The notes beneath the pieces were generated by a model that saw only the letters and a program-made list of their open reading frames with translations, was not told the origin of the DNA and did not search any database. A DNA stretch of 64,000 bases from JABMPR01 sp964508765. Lineage in GTDB: Bacteria > Fidelibacterota > UBA8477 > JABMPR01. Of this stretch, positions 27,597-39,300 are shown piece after piece. A program made the position numbers and the translations under genes. The stretch is taken from assembly GCA_964508765.1 (NCBI GenBank), contig CAZDVD010000006.1:1-64000 (forward strand). The letters run 5' to 3'. The first letter of the stretch is position 1. Every line of letters starts with the position of its first letter.

Positions 27597-28838
27597 GTGA
27601 CCTCACTTCGTAAGCAAACGACACTATCGAACGGACTGACCATCGTTACTGAAACGGTGGACACAGTCCGTTCGGTGGCTTTAGGCATCTGGGTCAGGGC
27701 AGGCAGTCGCTATGAACCTGAACCCCTGGCTGGCATTTCACATTTCCTTGAGCATACTGTTTTTAAGGGGACCAAAAACCGGTCTACCTTTGAAATAGCT
27801 TCCTCCCTGGAGAGTGTAGGTGGCCACCTCAATGCCTTTACCACCAAAGAGTATACCTGCTATCATGCCAGATTTCTCAGTGAATACCTGGAAGAGGCAG
27901 TTGATGTACTCTCTGATTTATTGCTTCATCCAACATTTCCCCAGGCTGAAATTGAACGTGAAAAATCCGTGGTTCTGGATGAGTTGCGAGATAGCAAAGA
28001 TGTTCCAGAGGAGTTGGCCTTTGACACCTTCGAACAATTTCTCTATCCCGACAATCCCGTTGGGAAACCCATTCTGGGAAATGAGACAACTATCAATGGC
28101 TTCACTCCTGAGGCATTGAATGAGTATTTGACTCAAAACTACAGTCCTGAAAACACCATAATTGTTGCTGCAGGGTATGTGGATCACCAGGATTTGGTAA
28201 AATTAATTGAGGACAGATATGATCGTCCTGGGTCAGCTGCCAACACCTTTGATCCCATTGATGCATCGACCTATGTCCCTGGAAAAGAAATCAGAACCAA
28301 GGATATTCAACAGAGTCATCTCATTACTGGCCTATCTATATTTTCTGTATTTGATGAGCGTCGCTATGATATCGCTGTGCTCAATTCCATCCTTAGTGGG
28401 GGAATGAGTTCCAGATTGTTTCAGAATATTCGAGAAGCTCATGGGGTTGCCTATCAAATATTCTCTTTCGTTAACCTCTACCGTGATACCGGTTCTTTCG
28501 GTGTCTATCTGGCTACTGATCCTGCAAAACGTGATCTGGCAGTCGAGCTAACCCTTGCAGAGCTTGATAAAATGGTCAAAGACCCTGTGAGTGCTGCCGA
28601 ACTTGAAATGGTGAAGGCTCAATACAAATCAGGGATTGTCATGGGTGATGAATCCATGGAGAGACGGATGATGCGTTTGGGGCGTCAGCAGATTTATTAT
28701 GGTGAGAATATTGGTCTAGATAAATTTCTAAAAAAGATTGAAGCGATTGATGTCGATAGAATTCAAATATTGGCACGAGAATTGTTCAATCCGAATAGGT
28801 TTTTTACTAGTATTTTGGAACCGGCTAGCGCAGTCTAG
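27597..28838 (+). CDS. M16-family zinc peptidase (processing-peptidase type)
   Basis: The 413-residue protein is an M16 (inverzincin) metallopeptidase with the HFLEH zinc motif in GISHFLEHTVFKGT and the downstream Glu in the EREKSVVLDEL region. A second M16 half follows, with the GGGMSSRLF-like loop at LSGGMSSRLFQNIRE. It has no signal peptide, so it is probably cytoplasmic. M16 genes next to pnp are common in bacteria. The start is GTG, nine bases after pnp. Confidence 0.93.
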   Translation: MTSLRKQTTLSNGLTIVTETVDTVRSVALGIWVRAGSRYEPEPLAGISHFLEHTVFKGTKNRSTFEIASSLESVGGHLNAFTTKEYTCYHARFLSEYLEEAVDVLSDLLLHPTFPQAEIEREKSVVLDELRDSKDVPEELAFDTFEQFLYPDNPVGKPILGNETTINGFTPEALNEYLTQNYSPENTIIVAAGYVDHQDLVKLIEDRYDRPGSAANTFDPIDASTYVPGKEIRTKDIQQSHLITGLSIFSVFDERRYDIAVLNSILSGGMSSRLFQNIREAHGVAYQIFSFVNLYRDTGSFGVYLATDPAKRDLAVELTLAELDKMVKDPVSAAELEMVKAQYKSGIVMGDESMERRMMRLGRQQIYYGENIGLDKFLKKIEAIDVDRIQILARELFNPNRFFTSILEPASAV

Positions 28839-28867
28839 AGGACCGTCCCAAGGGGAGTTCGAGTTAG

Positions 28868-28881
28868 AGGCTTTCGAGCCT
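28868..28881 (+). other. Short hairpin with a TTCG tetraloop before ald
   Basis: AGGCT and AGCCT close a TTCG loop in the 84-base spacer between the M16 gene and alanine dehydrogenase. It has no T run, so it may stabilise the RNA rather than end it. Confidence 0.4.
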
Positions 28882-28922
28882 GGATCTGCACAACCGACCA
28901 AGTATTATCATAGGAGGCGAAT

Positions 28923-30038
28923 ATGATCGTCGGAGTACCCAAAGAGATCAAAACAAATGAGAATCGTATTGCAATGACTCCAGGTGGAGTTGAATCGTTG
29001 GTAGCCAACGGTCACAAAGTCATCGTTGAAGACAATGGTGGTATCAATAGTGGTTTCACCAACGAAATGTATATCAAAGCTGGAGCTACCATAGAACCAG
29101 ATGTTGATAAAATCTGGGCTGACGCTGAAATGATCGTGAAGGTAAAAGAACCACAGGCCGTTGAAATTGCCCGAACACGCAAAGGACAAATTGTATTTAC
29201 ATATTTCCACTTTGCTGCCGATGAAGCCCTTACCAAAGGCTTTTTACAAACCAAAGCCTGGGCAGTGGCCTATGAGACTGTTGAGAACAAGAACAACAAA
29301 TTACCCCTTTTAGAGCCCATGAGTGAAGTTGCCGGTCGCATGGCTACACAGGAAGGTGCCCGCTTTCTGGAACACAAGATGGGTGGACGTGGAGTCTTAC
29401 TCGGTGGTGTTCCCGGTGTAAAACCTGGTACGGTACTCGTTTTGGGTGGTGGAATCGTTGGTACCCATGCAACTAAAATTGCAGCGGGTATGGGCGCACA
29501 GGTATATATCATGGATATTGATCTGGATCGTCTCCGTGATCTTGATGATTTCATGCCAAAAAATGTCACCACTCTTTATAGCTCACCAGCAAACATTCGT
29601 GAATTATTGCCACAAGTTGATCTGGTTATTGGCGCTGTGCTTCTTCCTGGTGCCAAAGCTCCAAATCTTATTACACGCGATATGCTCAGTCTCATGAAAA
29701 AGAGATCGGTAATTGTTGATGTAGCTGTTGATCAGGGTGGTTGTGTTGAGACCAGTAAGCCAACAACCCATGAAGACCCAACCTTTGTTGTGGATGGTAT
29801 TGTGCATTATTGTGTAGCCAATATGCCAGGTGCAGTTCCTTATACCTCTACTATTGCCTTAACAAATGCGACCCTCCCATATGTTATCAAACTGGCCAAC
29901 CATGGTGTTGAAGCAGCATTGTTGTCTGATGAGGGTTTTGCACTTGGCTTGAATATGGTCAATGGTAAAGTCACTTGTGAAGCAGTTGCTGAAGCTTTTG
30001 GTCTGGAGTACACACCTTTAGATCGGGTATTGAGCTAA
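28923..30038 (+). CDS. ald: Alanine dehydrogenase
   Basis: The enzyme reversibly deaminates L-alanine to pyruvate with NAD. The 371-residue chain shows the family's VGVPKEIKTNENRIAMTPGG start, the substrate-binding Lys in VKVKEP and catalytic His in TYFHFAAD, and the Rossmann loop VLGGGIVGTHATKIAAGMG, followed by the MPGAVPYTSTIALTNATLPY segment. AGGAGG lies upstream of the ATG. It may supply or consume pyruvate linked with the tyrosine phenol-lyase reaction, though nothing ties them directly. Confidence 0.96.
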   Translation: MIVGVPKEIKTNENRIAMTPGGVESLVANGHKVIVEDNGGINSGFTNEMYIKAGATIEPDVDKIWADAEMIVKVKEPQAVEIARTRKGQIVFTYFHFAADEALTKGFLQTKAWAVAYETVENKNNKLPLLEPMSEVAGRMATQEGARFLEHKMGGRGVLLGGVPGVKPGTVLVLGGGIVGTHATKIAAGMGAQVYIMDIDLDRLRDLDDFMPKNVTTLYSSPANIRELLPQVDLVIGAVLLPGAKAPNLITRDMLSLMKKRSVIVDVAVDQGGCVETSKPTTHEDPTFVVDGIVHYCVANMPGAVPYTSTIALTNATLPYVIKLANHGVEAALLSDEGFALGLNMVNGKVTCEAVAEAFGLEYTPLDRVLS

Positions 30039-30040
30039 TT

Positions 30041-30811
30041 TTGCCTCTCCCTGTTTATAACAGGGGTCTTGTATATCACAAGGTCTCTGAACAATATGAG
30101 TGGGGAGTAACAACGACTACGCCGAAACAATTTAGAGCCCAAATGCTGGAACTCCGGCGTTTGGGCTTTTCATTTTCAAATATCAAGGATTACGATTCAA
30201 CCTTAAATCAGATCTTTGTCACATTTGACGATGGATATTCCTGTATAAACGAATACGCAGCACCCATCCTCGATGAAGTCGGTGGTGTGGCAACTGTTTT
30301 CGCCATTACAGACTATGTGGGGAAGAAAAACAGTTGGGACTATTTTCCTGAAAACAAACAGGTCACCCATATGAATTGGTTTGAACTGCGAACCCTGTCA
30401 GAGAAGGGGTGGGAGATAGGGTCACACGGAAAATCCCATCGTCGTCTTATTGCTATGAATACCAGACAAATTCAAGAAGAGCTGGAAGGTTCCAAAAAAC
30501 ATATTGAGGACCAGTTGGGGAGTGAAGTGCTCACCTTTTGTCCGCCTTTTAATGCCTGGAATAGTGATCTCATCGCCATGATTGAAGATGCAGGCTATAC
30601 CAAAATCGCCATCTCATTCCCATTGTCTGGCTTACCAAAATGGTCTGGGGAATTTGTGCCTCGATTAGGAGTATATGTTACTGATACGCTCCCAGGCTTT
30701 GTGGCCAAAATCAAGGTGAGGCCCCGTACCTTCTGGCAGGTGTTACAACAGCAAATCGTCAATATGGCCGGTGATGGGAAATTATTGGAAACTTGGCTCA
30801 AACCGCAATAA
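30041..30811 (+). CDS. Polysaccharide deacetylase (NodB homology)
   Basis: The 256-residue protein has a CE4/NodB domain: the Asp pair in FVTFDDGY, the metal-binding SHGKSH motif and FCPPFNAWNSD. It probably removes N-acetyl groups from a cell-surface or cell-wall polysaccharide. No signal peptide is visible, so it may act on cytoplasmic or lipid-linked substrates. The start is TTG, two bases after the ald stop, which indicates coupling with ald. The C-terminus has a WQVLQQQIVNM helix of unknown role. Confidence 0.85.
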   Translation: MPLPVYNRGLVYHKVSEQYEWGVTTTTPKQFRAQMLELRRLGFSFSNIKDYDSTLNQIFVTFDDGYSCINEYAAPILDEVGGVATVFAITDYVGKKNSWDYFPENKQVTHMNWFELRTLSEKGWEIGSHGKSHRRLIAMNTRQIQEELEGSKKHIEDQLGSEVLTFCPPFNAWNSDLIAMIEDAGYTKIAISFPLSGLPKWSGEFVPRLGVYVTDTLPGFVAKIKVRPRTFWQVLQQQIVNMAGDGKLLETWLKPQ

Positions 30812-30919
30812 GCAATCCCAAAAAAAACGCAGCTTTGACATAAACGAGGCGAGGATTCGAATTTTCGCTTAGGAATTTCTGGGAATAGATATTTATTTGT
30901 GCGGAGAGAATGAGCAGTC

Positions 30920-31189
30920 CTACGCTGAAGCTTTGGACTGCAGGATTCGTTTTTTTAGTATTACTTTTCCTGAACCTGACTTTAAATATTTTTCCAGACT
31001 CAGACCTTTCTGCTTGCTTGGAACAGCAATATACGCTTCTAGGGTGAGTGGTATGTATGGTCTCGTTGACTTAGATTCGCCACTATTGTGCTCTTCCAAT
31101 CTTCTTTTTAGATCCGAAGTATATCCAAAATAGAGAAACCCCTTGGAATGGTTTTCCAAACAATACACATACCACATAGTATCCACCAT
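30920..31189 (-). CDS. GIY-YIG endonuclease-domain protein (UPF0213 type)
   Basis: The 89-residue protein is a single GIY-YIG domain: WYVYCLENHSKGFLYFGYT (the YxG variation of GIY-YIG), the conserved Arg in LKRRLEEHNSG, and the LEKYLKSGSGK helix near the end. Family members cut DNA at single sites, although the cellular role of the small UPF0213 type is not established. It lies just after the deacetylase gene on the opposite strand. The start may be the ATG at 31177 (MWYVYCL). Confidence 0.85.
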   Translation of the reverse strand: MVDTMWYVYCLENHSKGFLYFGYTSDLKRRLEEHNSGESKSTRPYIPLTLEAYIAVPSKQKGLSLEKYLKSGSGKVILKKRILQSKASA

Positions 31190-31288
31190 GAATTGGTAGT
31201 TAGCACAGACAGCTATTAAACAATGCCTGTAAACCGAAGGCCCGCTGCGCCGAAATGGCTATGCAGGCTGTATTTTAACGCAGGTTTG

Positions 31289-31373
31289 CGGAGAAGGTGG
31301 GATTCGAACCCACGGTACGTTGCCGCACACACGCTTTCCAAGCGTGCGCCTTAAGCCACTCGGCCACCTCTCC
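31289..31373 (-). tRNA. tRNA-Ser (anticodon GGA)
   Basis: The reverse complement folds as a long-variable-arm tRNA: acceptor GGAGAGG with CTTCTCC, D arm GGCCGAGTGG, anticodon stem CACGC/GCGTG with loop TTGGAAA (GGA), a variable arm, and TTCGAAT in the T loop. The discriminator is G, as usual for serine. CCA is not encoded. Confidence 0.96.
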
Positions 31374-31647
31374 GTTAATTTCAACTGCCTGATTCCTCAA
31401 GCGGCCGCCAATATATTTACATACCTACCATTCACAAAAGTAAATATCATCTCCTCCAGATGTATATCTCAATAATGACTCGAGTGTTTGGAATATTTTC
31501 CTTGAAGCAATCCAAGATTAGCGCTTGATAGACAAGATGTTTCCTAGATCACAACTCCACGTAAAGACTTGTTTCAAACATGAGTTATCATAAATTTCAT
31601 GATTAATAAAAAATGGTCTAATGACCAATAAAAGGATACAGGGTATT

Positions 31648-32514
31648 ATGCTTTTGTATTTCAGTAAATTCAGATGTCAGGCTTCAAAGTTTTTGATGAT
31701 CATAGCAGGTTTATTTCTGCTCACTGTGTTCGCGCCAGATTTGTATGCCCAGGAAGAAGATCTATTTGGAGATTCTGAGGGTGATAGTCTCTTGTTTGGT
31801 GATGAGTTTGATCTTGGGGGCGATGATTTTTCTTTTGAAACAGATGATGAGACAAGCGCTCAAGAGGAATCTTCTGGTGAAGATGATTTCTTTGGAGACT
31901 TTGGTGATGAAGAAGAGACTGATGAAACTGCGGTAGATACGGCTGAAGTGGATGAATGGGGTATGGATACTGATGAAGATTATGAAAGCCTAATTACCCG
32001 TACTACAGATGGAGACGTTTTAACAGAGGAAATCGACCATCCCCTCGAGCTGGGAAAGTATGTGAAAGGTACATTTCTAGAAGGTACAGGATTTACACTC
32101 TCACTCTATTCACCACAAGTAGTGCCTGATGAATTAAATACCTGGTTCTCATATATGGATGTTTCACTTACGACCGAATTACCCTGGCATTTTTCCTTTG
32201 AACCCGTGGAACTTTCCTTTTCAGTTGATATCTCGAGTTTCAATTTTGTGAATTCATATCCTGTTGGTGGCGATTTCAAGGGCTTCTCGATAATGCCAAT
32301 GACCAGAGCTGAAATTTATGGCCTCGAACTAGAGCTGGGTCTCGGTATGTACACACCCACTTTTGGAGCCATGGCTGGTATTGGATATTCCTATCAGTTC
32401 CATTCATTATTTTTCTCAGCAGGGTACCGTTGGAACTGGGCATATGACATTGATCCCATTGGGTCAAGCTGGTGGTTGGAGCCAAGATTCACTACAGGCA
32501 TTAAATTCTGGTAA
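31648..32514 (+). CDS. Exported beta-rich protein with acidic linker, paralog 1
   Basis: The 288-residue product has a signal peptide (FLMIIAGLFLLTVFAPDLYAQ). Residues about 34-130 are extremely acidic and low in complexity, with repeated Asp, Glu, Phe and Gly (EEDLFGDSEGD). The C-terminal half is aromatic and beta-rich with alternating strands and ends GSSWWLEPRFTTGIKFW, like an outer-membrane or surface barrel. The next gene has a closely related C-terminal domain. The ATG at 31648 follows ACAGGGTATT; an ATG at 31621 is an alternative. The function is unknown. Confidence 0.75.
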   Translation: MLLYFSKFRCQASKFLMIIAGLFLLTVFAPDLYAQEEDLFGDSEGDSLLFGDEFDLGGDDFSFETDDETSAQEESSGEDDFFGDFGDEEETDETAVDTAEVDEWGMDTDEDYESLITRTTDGDVLTEEIDHPLELGKYVKGTFLEGTGFTLSLYSPQVVPDELNTWFSYMDVSLTTELPWHFSFEPVELSFSVDISSFNFVNSYPVGGDFKGFSIMPMTRAEIYGLELELGLGMYTPTFGAMAGIGYSYQFHSLFFSAGYRWNWAYDIDPIGSSWWLEPRFTTGIKFW

Positions 32515-32534
32515 ATTGATCAAATAATAGAACC

Positions 32535-33287
32535 ATGATATCAAAATTGATGCAAATAAACCCTCTAGCGGCTTCACTCATAGTGATAATGTTGTTTGTA
32601 TTTCCTGCCAGGGCTCAGGATGCAGCCGATCAAAATGAAGAAGCCACCAAGGATACACTTGTGGTATTTAGCACTGGGGAGAATGGTACCAGCAATGCGG
32701 ATTATGATTACGATGCACTGGTGAAAGAATTGTACGGAAGTGAAGAAGAAGTCGCTGTCGCTCCTACGAAGGATACAGATAAATTGGAAAAAAATAAAAA
32801 GCGTACACGAGTGAAGGGTCCTGCTCCCGGTATATTTAAAAATAGCAGGTTAAATGGCGCTTCTCTTTCATTTAATGCAGCATCTCCATATGCTGTTTCT
32901 GGTCAGTTGGAATCCTGGTACTCCTACATTGATGCCGGTATGGCTATAAAACTTCCTTATGAAGTTTATGTGGAAAGCATCCCACTCTACTTTCTTTTTG
33001 AAGTATCAACATTCAGTTTTGAAAACACCTACCCACAGGGTGGCACATTTACGGGCCTCTCATACATTCTACAGGCTTCTGCAATTGGTGATCAATCCAG
33101 CGCAGCCTTGGGCTTTGGCTTCTGGGATTCAGAAATGGGCAGTATGCTGGAGCTGGGATACCGTTTTAGACCAACAAATAACACATTTATTCGCGTGGGA
33201 ACACGCGGTGTATTAATTACAGATATTGAATTAATCGGCTCGGCCTGGTGGGCTGAATTGAGATTTTCTATGGGGTTTGAATTATGA
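32535..33287 (+). CDS. Exported beta-rich protein, paralog 2
   Basis: The 250-residue product has a signal peptide (LIVIMLFVFPARAQ), a variable acidic segment, a basic patch (KKRTRVKG) and a C-terminal domain matching the previous gene: W-Y/F-SY-D, LPYEVYVESIPLYF, SFENTYPQGG against NFVNSYPVGG, and IGSAWWAELRFS against IGSSWWLEPRFT. It is a tandem duplicate. Its stop overlaps an upstream ATG of the giant gene, so the two are translationally linked. The function is unknown; a role in export or surface display of the giant protein is a guess. Confidence 0.75.
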   Translation: MISKLMQINPLAASLIVIMLFVFPARAQDAADQNEEATKDTLVVFSTGENGTSNADYDYDALVKELYGSEEEVAVAPTKDTDKLEKNKKRTRVKGPAPGIFKNSRLNGASLSFNAASPYAVSGQLESWYSYIDAGMAIKLPYEVYVESIPLYFLFEVSTFSFENTYPQGGTFTGLSYILQASAIGDQSSAALGFGFWDSEMGSMLELGYRFRPTNNTFIRVGTRGVLITDIELIGSAWWAELRFSMGFEL

Positions 33288-33346
33288 AGTTAAACCAACC
33301 TTACAATGGCAACTCCCAAAAAATATTTCGCAAAATTGGAGTTTTT

Positions 33347-36300
33347 ATGAACGTTCGTAAACTAATTCACACAATTATTCTAAGTGCCCTGTTTCTTTCA
33401 AGTGTGTTAGCTAGCAATACGTTCACAGTGACTGGGGGAGAAGTCTTCACAAATTATTGGAATTCATCCAATACTGGTGGAAGAGCAAGTGTCGAAGCAT
33501 ATGAGTTATGCAACAAGGTCAAAATATATATTAATGTTGATGGGTCGGGTGATGTATTAATTGGAACGAATGAGACTGATATATCACTTGGGGGTAGTGC
33601 GAATATTGATCTCCTGGCCGCGGATATTGAGCTTGCAGGAACGCTTTCAGATGATGAAACATTCCACATCAAAGCAATATTTTACCTTGGCCTAACTGCT
33701 GTCGATACCCGGACATTGACGACCACAGCAATAACGGTTAATCAGAGTTCACCTACTCTGAACGTGACTTCAAGTTCATCAAGCGCAGATTACGGTATAG
33801 GTGATAATATCGATATCACCGTCACATTTTCAGAAGTAGTAACTCTCTCAGATGGGGGGAATTTGGAAATTGAATTGGAAACTGGTGGTGTTAACCGTTC
33901 TGTAACCATATCTGCTATAAATTATAGCACGACAGCATCAGAAACCTACACAGTTGAGACCAATGACGAAAGTTCAGCTTTAAGTGCTGTTAGCCCCTTG
34001 AGTTTAGCTGGAACCCTTCTTGATCTTGCAGGTAATACTGTAGATCTTAATGTTGTCACAAATATTAATGCCGCTAAAACAATTGTAGTTGATGGAAAAG
34101 TTCCTGCCCAAGTACATCTGGCGGGTGGGGAAGGAACAATTATAGCGTCTGATGGCACAGTTGTCGAAGACTATTGGAATTTAACGAACAGTGATCTTGA
34201 TGTCCTAATTCCAATAGCTGATGACAATAGTCTGATCGGTGGGACTGTTCAGGTCAAGGGCTTTTGGGGAGATGCAGATCCCAGCTCTGCCCAAGATTTA
34301 GGAAGTGCCGAATCCATCGGGGCCACAGGTGATGATATTGAATTCAGTGTGGGATCTCCTGAATCTTTTGGTGGCTTTACGGAAACAGGTATATTGAGGA
34401 TTGTAGCTGTAGTGACTGATAAAGCGGGAAATACAAGTATAATTGGGTCTGAGAGTGATGATGCAATCACAATTGACCAGACTGCTCCGTTCGTAAACAA
34501 TATTACTTCAGACGTTGTAAATGCTACCTATGGTGTCTCAGATATAATCGACATTGATCTGACCTTTTCAGAACAGGTCACCCTCATAGGGAACAATCTT
34601 CAGGTTGAGATGGAGACTGGGGATACAAATGAAGAGTTTATCATCGATGCCTTCGGACCGAGTGCCACAGTATCAGGGTTTTATCCTGTGGCTGAGGGTA
34701 ATACAACAGAAGATGAAGTTGGGGGACGTTTAACTGTAAAGAGTCTTTCCAGGCTGGGGGGAACACTCCGAGACAACGCCGGCAACGATGCTACATATGG
34801 TTTACCTGACAATTCTAATTTGAATGATAACAAGGATATTAAAGTTGATGGAATCTATCCAACGATCGTGAGCGTGACGTCTACAACATTGGCCGGTGNN
34901 NNNNNNNNNNNNNNNNNNNNNNNNNNNNNNNNNNNNNNNNNNNNNNNNNNNNNNNNNNNNNNNNNNNNNNNNNNNNNNNNNNNNNNNNNNNNNNNNNNTT
35001 ACGGCTCCCGGTGTTTCAAATCTTGATGATGCCCATCAAGTGGTTGTTGATGGAATCTATCCAACGATCGTGAGCGTGACGTCTACAACATTGGCCGGTG
35101 ATTATGCCATAGATGATGAGATCAATGTGACAGTAACCTTCAGCGAAGATGTGACCCTTACGGGCGGGAGTCTGGAAGTACCACTGGATGGAGGCGGATC
35201 AGCCACCATCGCCTTTTTCACAACGGCTGCATCTGTTGCAACCGGTACCTACACCATTGATGAAGGTGAGAGTAGTTCTGCCCTGATTGCAGAGACTCCA
35301 TTGATATCGACCGGAGATATTGAAGATGTTGCTGGAAATGCAGTTGATCTGACAGCCATTGCTACAAATATAGATAATGATCGAACCATTGTGATTGATG
35401 GTAACATTCCTGCCGCCGTAAATGTGGGTGGGGTTGTAGCCCGGGTGGGCAATGTGGAAACTAATTATTGGAACTCAACCAATGACTTTCTGGATGTGAT
35501 CATTCCCATACCTGCTGATGCCAGTTTGACAAATGGGGGTGCAACCGTTCAGTTGAAGGCTCAGTGGATTGGTGATATGGGTGATCCTCAAGATTTCTGG
35601 ACTCCACAATCCATCAGTTCATCAGGACCTATGACTTTGGCAGTACCAGAGGCTACTCTGGAGGTCTTTCCTGGCTATGTTGAGGGTGAAGTTTTGAAGA
35701 TCTTTGCTGTGGTGACCGATAAGGCCGGTAATGAAAGTCCTATTGGAAGCGCCAGCACCAATCAGATCACTATAGATACCGTAGTTCCAACAATAGAGAG
35801 CTTTACTACTGGTTCAGGGGATGGGCCTTTTATTCCTGGAGATGATATAAACATCATCGCGACCTTTACCGAGGAAGTCAAACTTGTTGGTGACAACTTC
35901 CAGATCGAACTGGAAATGGAAGGTACAAACCAAACAGTGACCTTTGATGCTTTTGACTGGGCCACAAATACTGATCAAACTTATGCAGTTGTTGAGGATG
36001 ATGAAAGTAGTGACTTAAGTGTCAATAGCGCGCAACGGTTAGGTGGCAGTTTCAGAGATCGAGGAGGTAATGATGTTACCTTTGATCTTACGGCTCCCGG
36101 TGTTTCAAATCTTGATGATGCCCATCAAGTGGTTGTTGATGGTGTTATTCCCACTATCGTGAGTGTGACGTCCAATGCCGATGATTCGAATCCTATTGGA
36201 TTAGGTGGTATCGTTGATCTTACTGTCACTTTTAGTGAAGAAGTGAGTCTTTCGGTAGACGAAAAACTCGTTCTCAATATGAATTCAAGTACAACTAATT

Positions 36301-39300
36301 TGGAGATATCAGATATTTCTGAGTCTCTCACAGCTACAATTAATTATGAAGTTCTCGCAAATGATGAAAATTCTGATTTGAGTATTGATGGTATATACCT
36401 GTTTGGAGGAGGTTCGCTTCAGGATGCTGCTGGCAATGATGTATCGAATATGGCAACCCTGGCTGGAATGACAAATCTTGCAGACGGCTATGATTTTATT
36501 GTTGATGGAATTCTTCCACCAGTGTTTGATATGCTATCTGCAACCACAACGGCAACAACAGGGGGCAATATTAAAGCAGGCTATTGGAATGCGTTAAATG
36601 ATGGTCTTACAGTAACAGTAGATATTCCCGCTGATGCATCCCTGAGCACTGGTGAAGTGCAGGTGTTTGGTAAAATAGCAAGTAATGATTCTGTAGCCAT
36701 TGGTTCACCAAGTACAATTTCGGGGACAGGCACAACTAAGAATGTTTTAATTGACGATTCGTTTATAAGAGGATTAGCTGGGTATTTTGAAGGTGAACTC
36801 ATCACGATCTCAGCTCAGATCGCAGATGTTGCTGGAAATACTACCGTGGCAAATACACCCTTTAAAACACTTATCATCGATGAAACAATACCGAAAATTG
36901 ATGCGATAACATCTACATCTAACGATGAATCTTATAATGCGAACCAATCTATCAACGTAACAATCTCTATGTCTGAACCAGTAACTCTGGAGAGTGGTGA
37001 GATGTCAGTGACTCTGAATACATCAATACCGCATGTTCTCAATGTTGCTGAGGATCTACCTATATTTGAGGACCAGGACATATTATTTATTTATGATATT
37101 CTTGAAGGTGAAACTGCAAATCCCTTGGATGTGACAATGATAACAGCTACATCAAATCAACTCCTCGACATTGCAGGTAATGAGGTCGATTTTACACTTC
37201 CACCAACAGATAATCTTGCTGATAATAGCAACATCATTATTGATGGTGAATATCCAAGTATAACGAATATAAGTGCAGTCATTGAGATTGATACCCTTGG
37301 TTTAAATGAAACCATCGCTGTAGAAATAGTTTTTAACGAAGCGCTTACATTGGCCAACGGTACACTTGATGTCCTATTTGACACGGGGCAAACCTTTCCC
37401 ATCCCAGCCTTCACCAGTACTTCAACGGTCTACGCTACCTATACGGTAGCTGCAGGTGAAGTCACAACTGATCTTAATGTGTCCTTGATAACCCTAAACG
37501 GGGGATCCATTAAAGATGATGCTGGAAATAATCTTAATCCAGCATCATTGCCTGTAGGTGCAAATCTTGAAGACAATAATCAAATTCTTGTTGATGGCAA
37601 TGTTCCTGATGATTTCGCTGCTGGAAATATTTTAACGGTGGGAGCACCCGTTGTTACGGGGTATTGGAATCTTAGCAACACAGGTGTGGAAGTGATTTTA
37701 GATGTCACAGGCGGTGACTTGTCGCTTGATGGAGGAACTGCCCATTTGGAGGCCCGTATTCGCATTGACGTCAATGATTTTGCAGTAATTGGCGGCACAG
37801 AAGCAGTGGGTACCAACCCGGTAACCCTGAGTTTAACCCGATCTCAATTTGAAACAGAACTGGCTGGTTATTTTGCTGGTGGAATTATTGATATTAGAGG
37901 TGTACTCACTGATATTGCCGGAAATAGTACGGAATCGAATAATGTTGTAAGCATTCTAATTGATCAAGATGTCCCCACAGCACCTACTACTGGTACTCTG
38001 TTGGTACAGGGTGGCAATGAATATCCTGGATACTGGAATAATACCAACATTGATATTAATGTAAATATACCACTTGATGAGGATATCACACTTGTTGGTG
38101 GAACCATTCAGCTTGAGTCTGACCTGAACAGTGCAAGCAGCTTTGCGGACATTGGTGCTGATTCAACCATCATATCAGACGATGGTATACATGTCATGGC
38201 AATAAGCGCTGCTGATATTGCTACACATGGAGCTGGTGACGGCGATGTGATGACATTTCGCGCTGTAGTAACAGATATTGCTGGCAACGAATCGACTGGA
38301 ACAATAGGCTTGAACACAGTTACAGTAGACTATAGCTTTCCCGCATCTGATCTTGTAGGGACAGTGATTGCAGTTGAAAACTCTGTTGTTGCAGGATATT
38401 TCAACTCAACAAATACCGGGGCAGATGTTACCATCCCCATTGATGGTGCTGATGTGACACTCATTGGTGGCCAGGTTCAATTAAGAGCCAGGGTAGACGC
38501 TTTCACAGAAGAGAACATCATTACGCCACATGTTATCACGGACCTAGATGATGTGATTATGTCGGTGGATTCAGCGTCTCTCAAAGCACTTGGATTCTAT
38601 GCGGATGAGCGGGTAATAACATTTGATGCCATTGTTACAGATGTAGCTGGTAATGCAACTAATTTCAATTTCAGCGCTGACGAACTATTAATTGATGAAC
38701 TTGTACCTGATCCATTTGACATCGTCAGTAATATTCCTGAGGGTGGAAACATAAGAGATGGCTACTGGAATGCTGCCAACACCGGTGTTCAAATCATAGT
38801 GTCTGTTGATGGAAGTGATGAATCAATAATTGGTGGAGGTACTTTGACAGCTTCCGCAGATATTATTGGGGATGGTGACTTTGAAACTTTTACAGTTCAA
38901 GAAACCATCTTTGCTGCAACTGGAACACTTTCAATTTTGGTACCGGCTGCTGAGCTTGAAGCCTTGGATGGTGGAACCGCGTTTATTGATGGTCAGGATA
39001 TTGAGTTTCGAGCCATCATTACCGATGAGGCTGGCAATAGTACAACCACTCTAACCAGCGCTCAATTACTGGAAATTGACCGAGGTGCACCTTCTACTCC
39101 CGACATCACGGATTTCACTATAAAGGGTGATAATATTACACTCCTGAGGTGGAATGCCACATCGGATAGTCTCTTGCTGACCATCCCTATTAATACAGTT
39201 GCAGATCCGACATTAGTGGACGGTTTTTTCCAGGTTCAGATGTCTGTGGGAACGACTTTTGCCGAAAATGTCTATTATCCTGTGCTCGTAGATTCATTCT

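Noticed and set aside
28770..28786. Sigma-54-like TTGGCACG-AGAA-TTGTT near ald
   Set aside because: The -12 element reads TTGT instead of TTGC and lies in the M16 coding region; probably chance.
34896..35026. Two ORFs apparently overlapping with a frameshift in the giant gene
   Set aside because: The overlap is made only of placeholder Ns; the frame change disappears when the predicted gap length is used.
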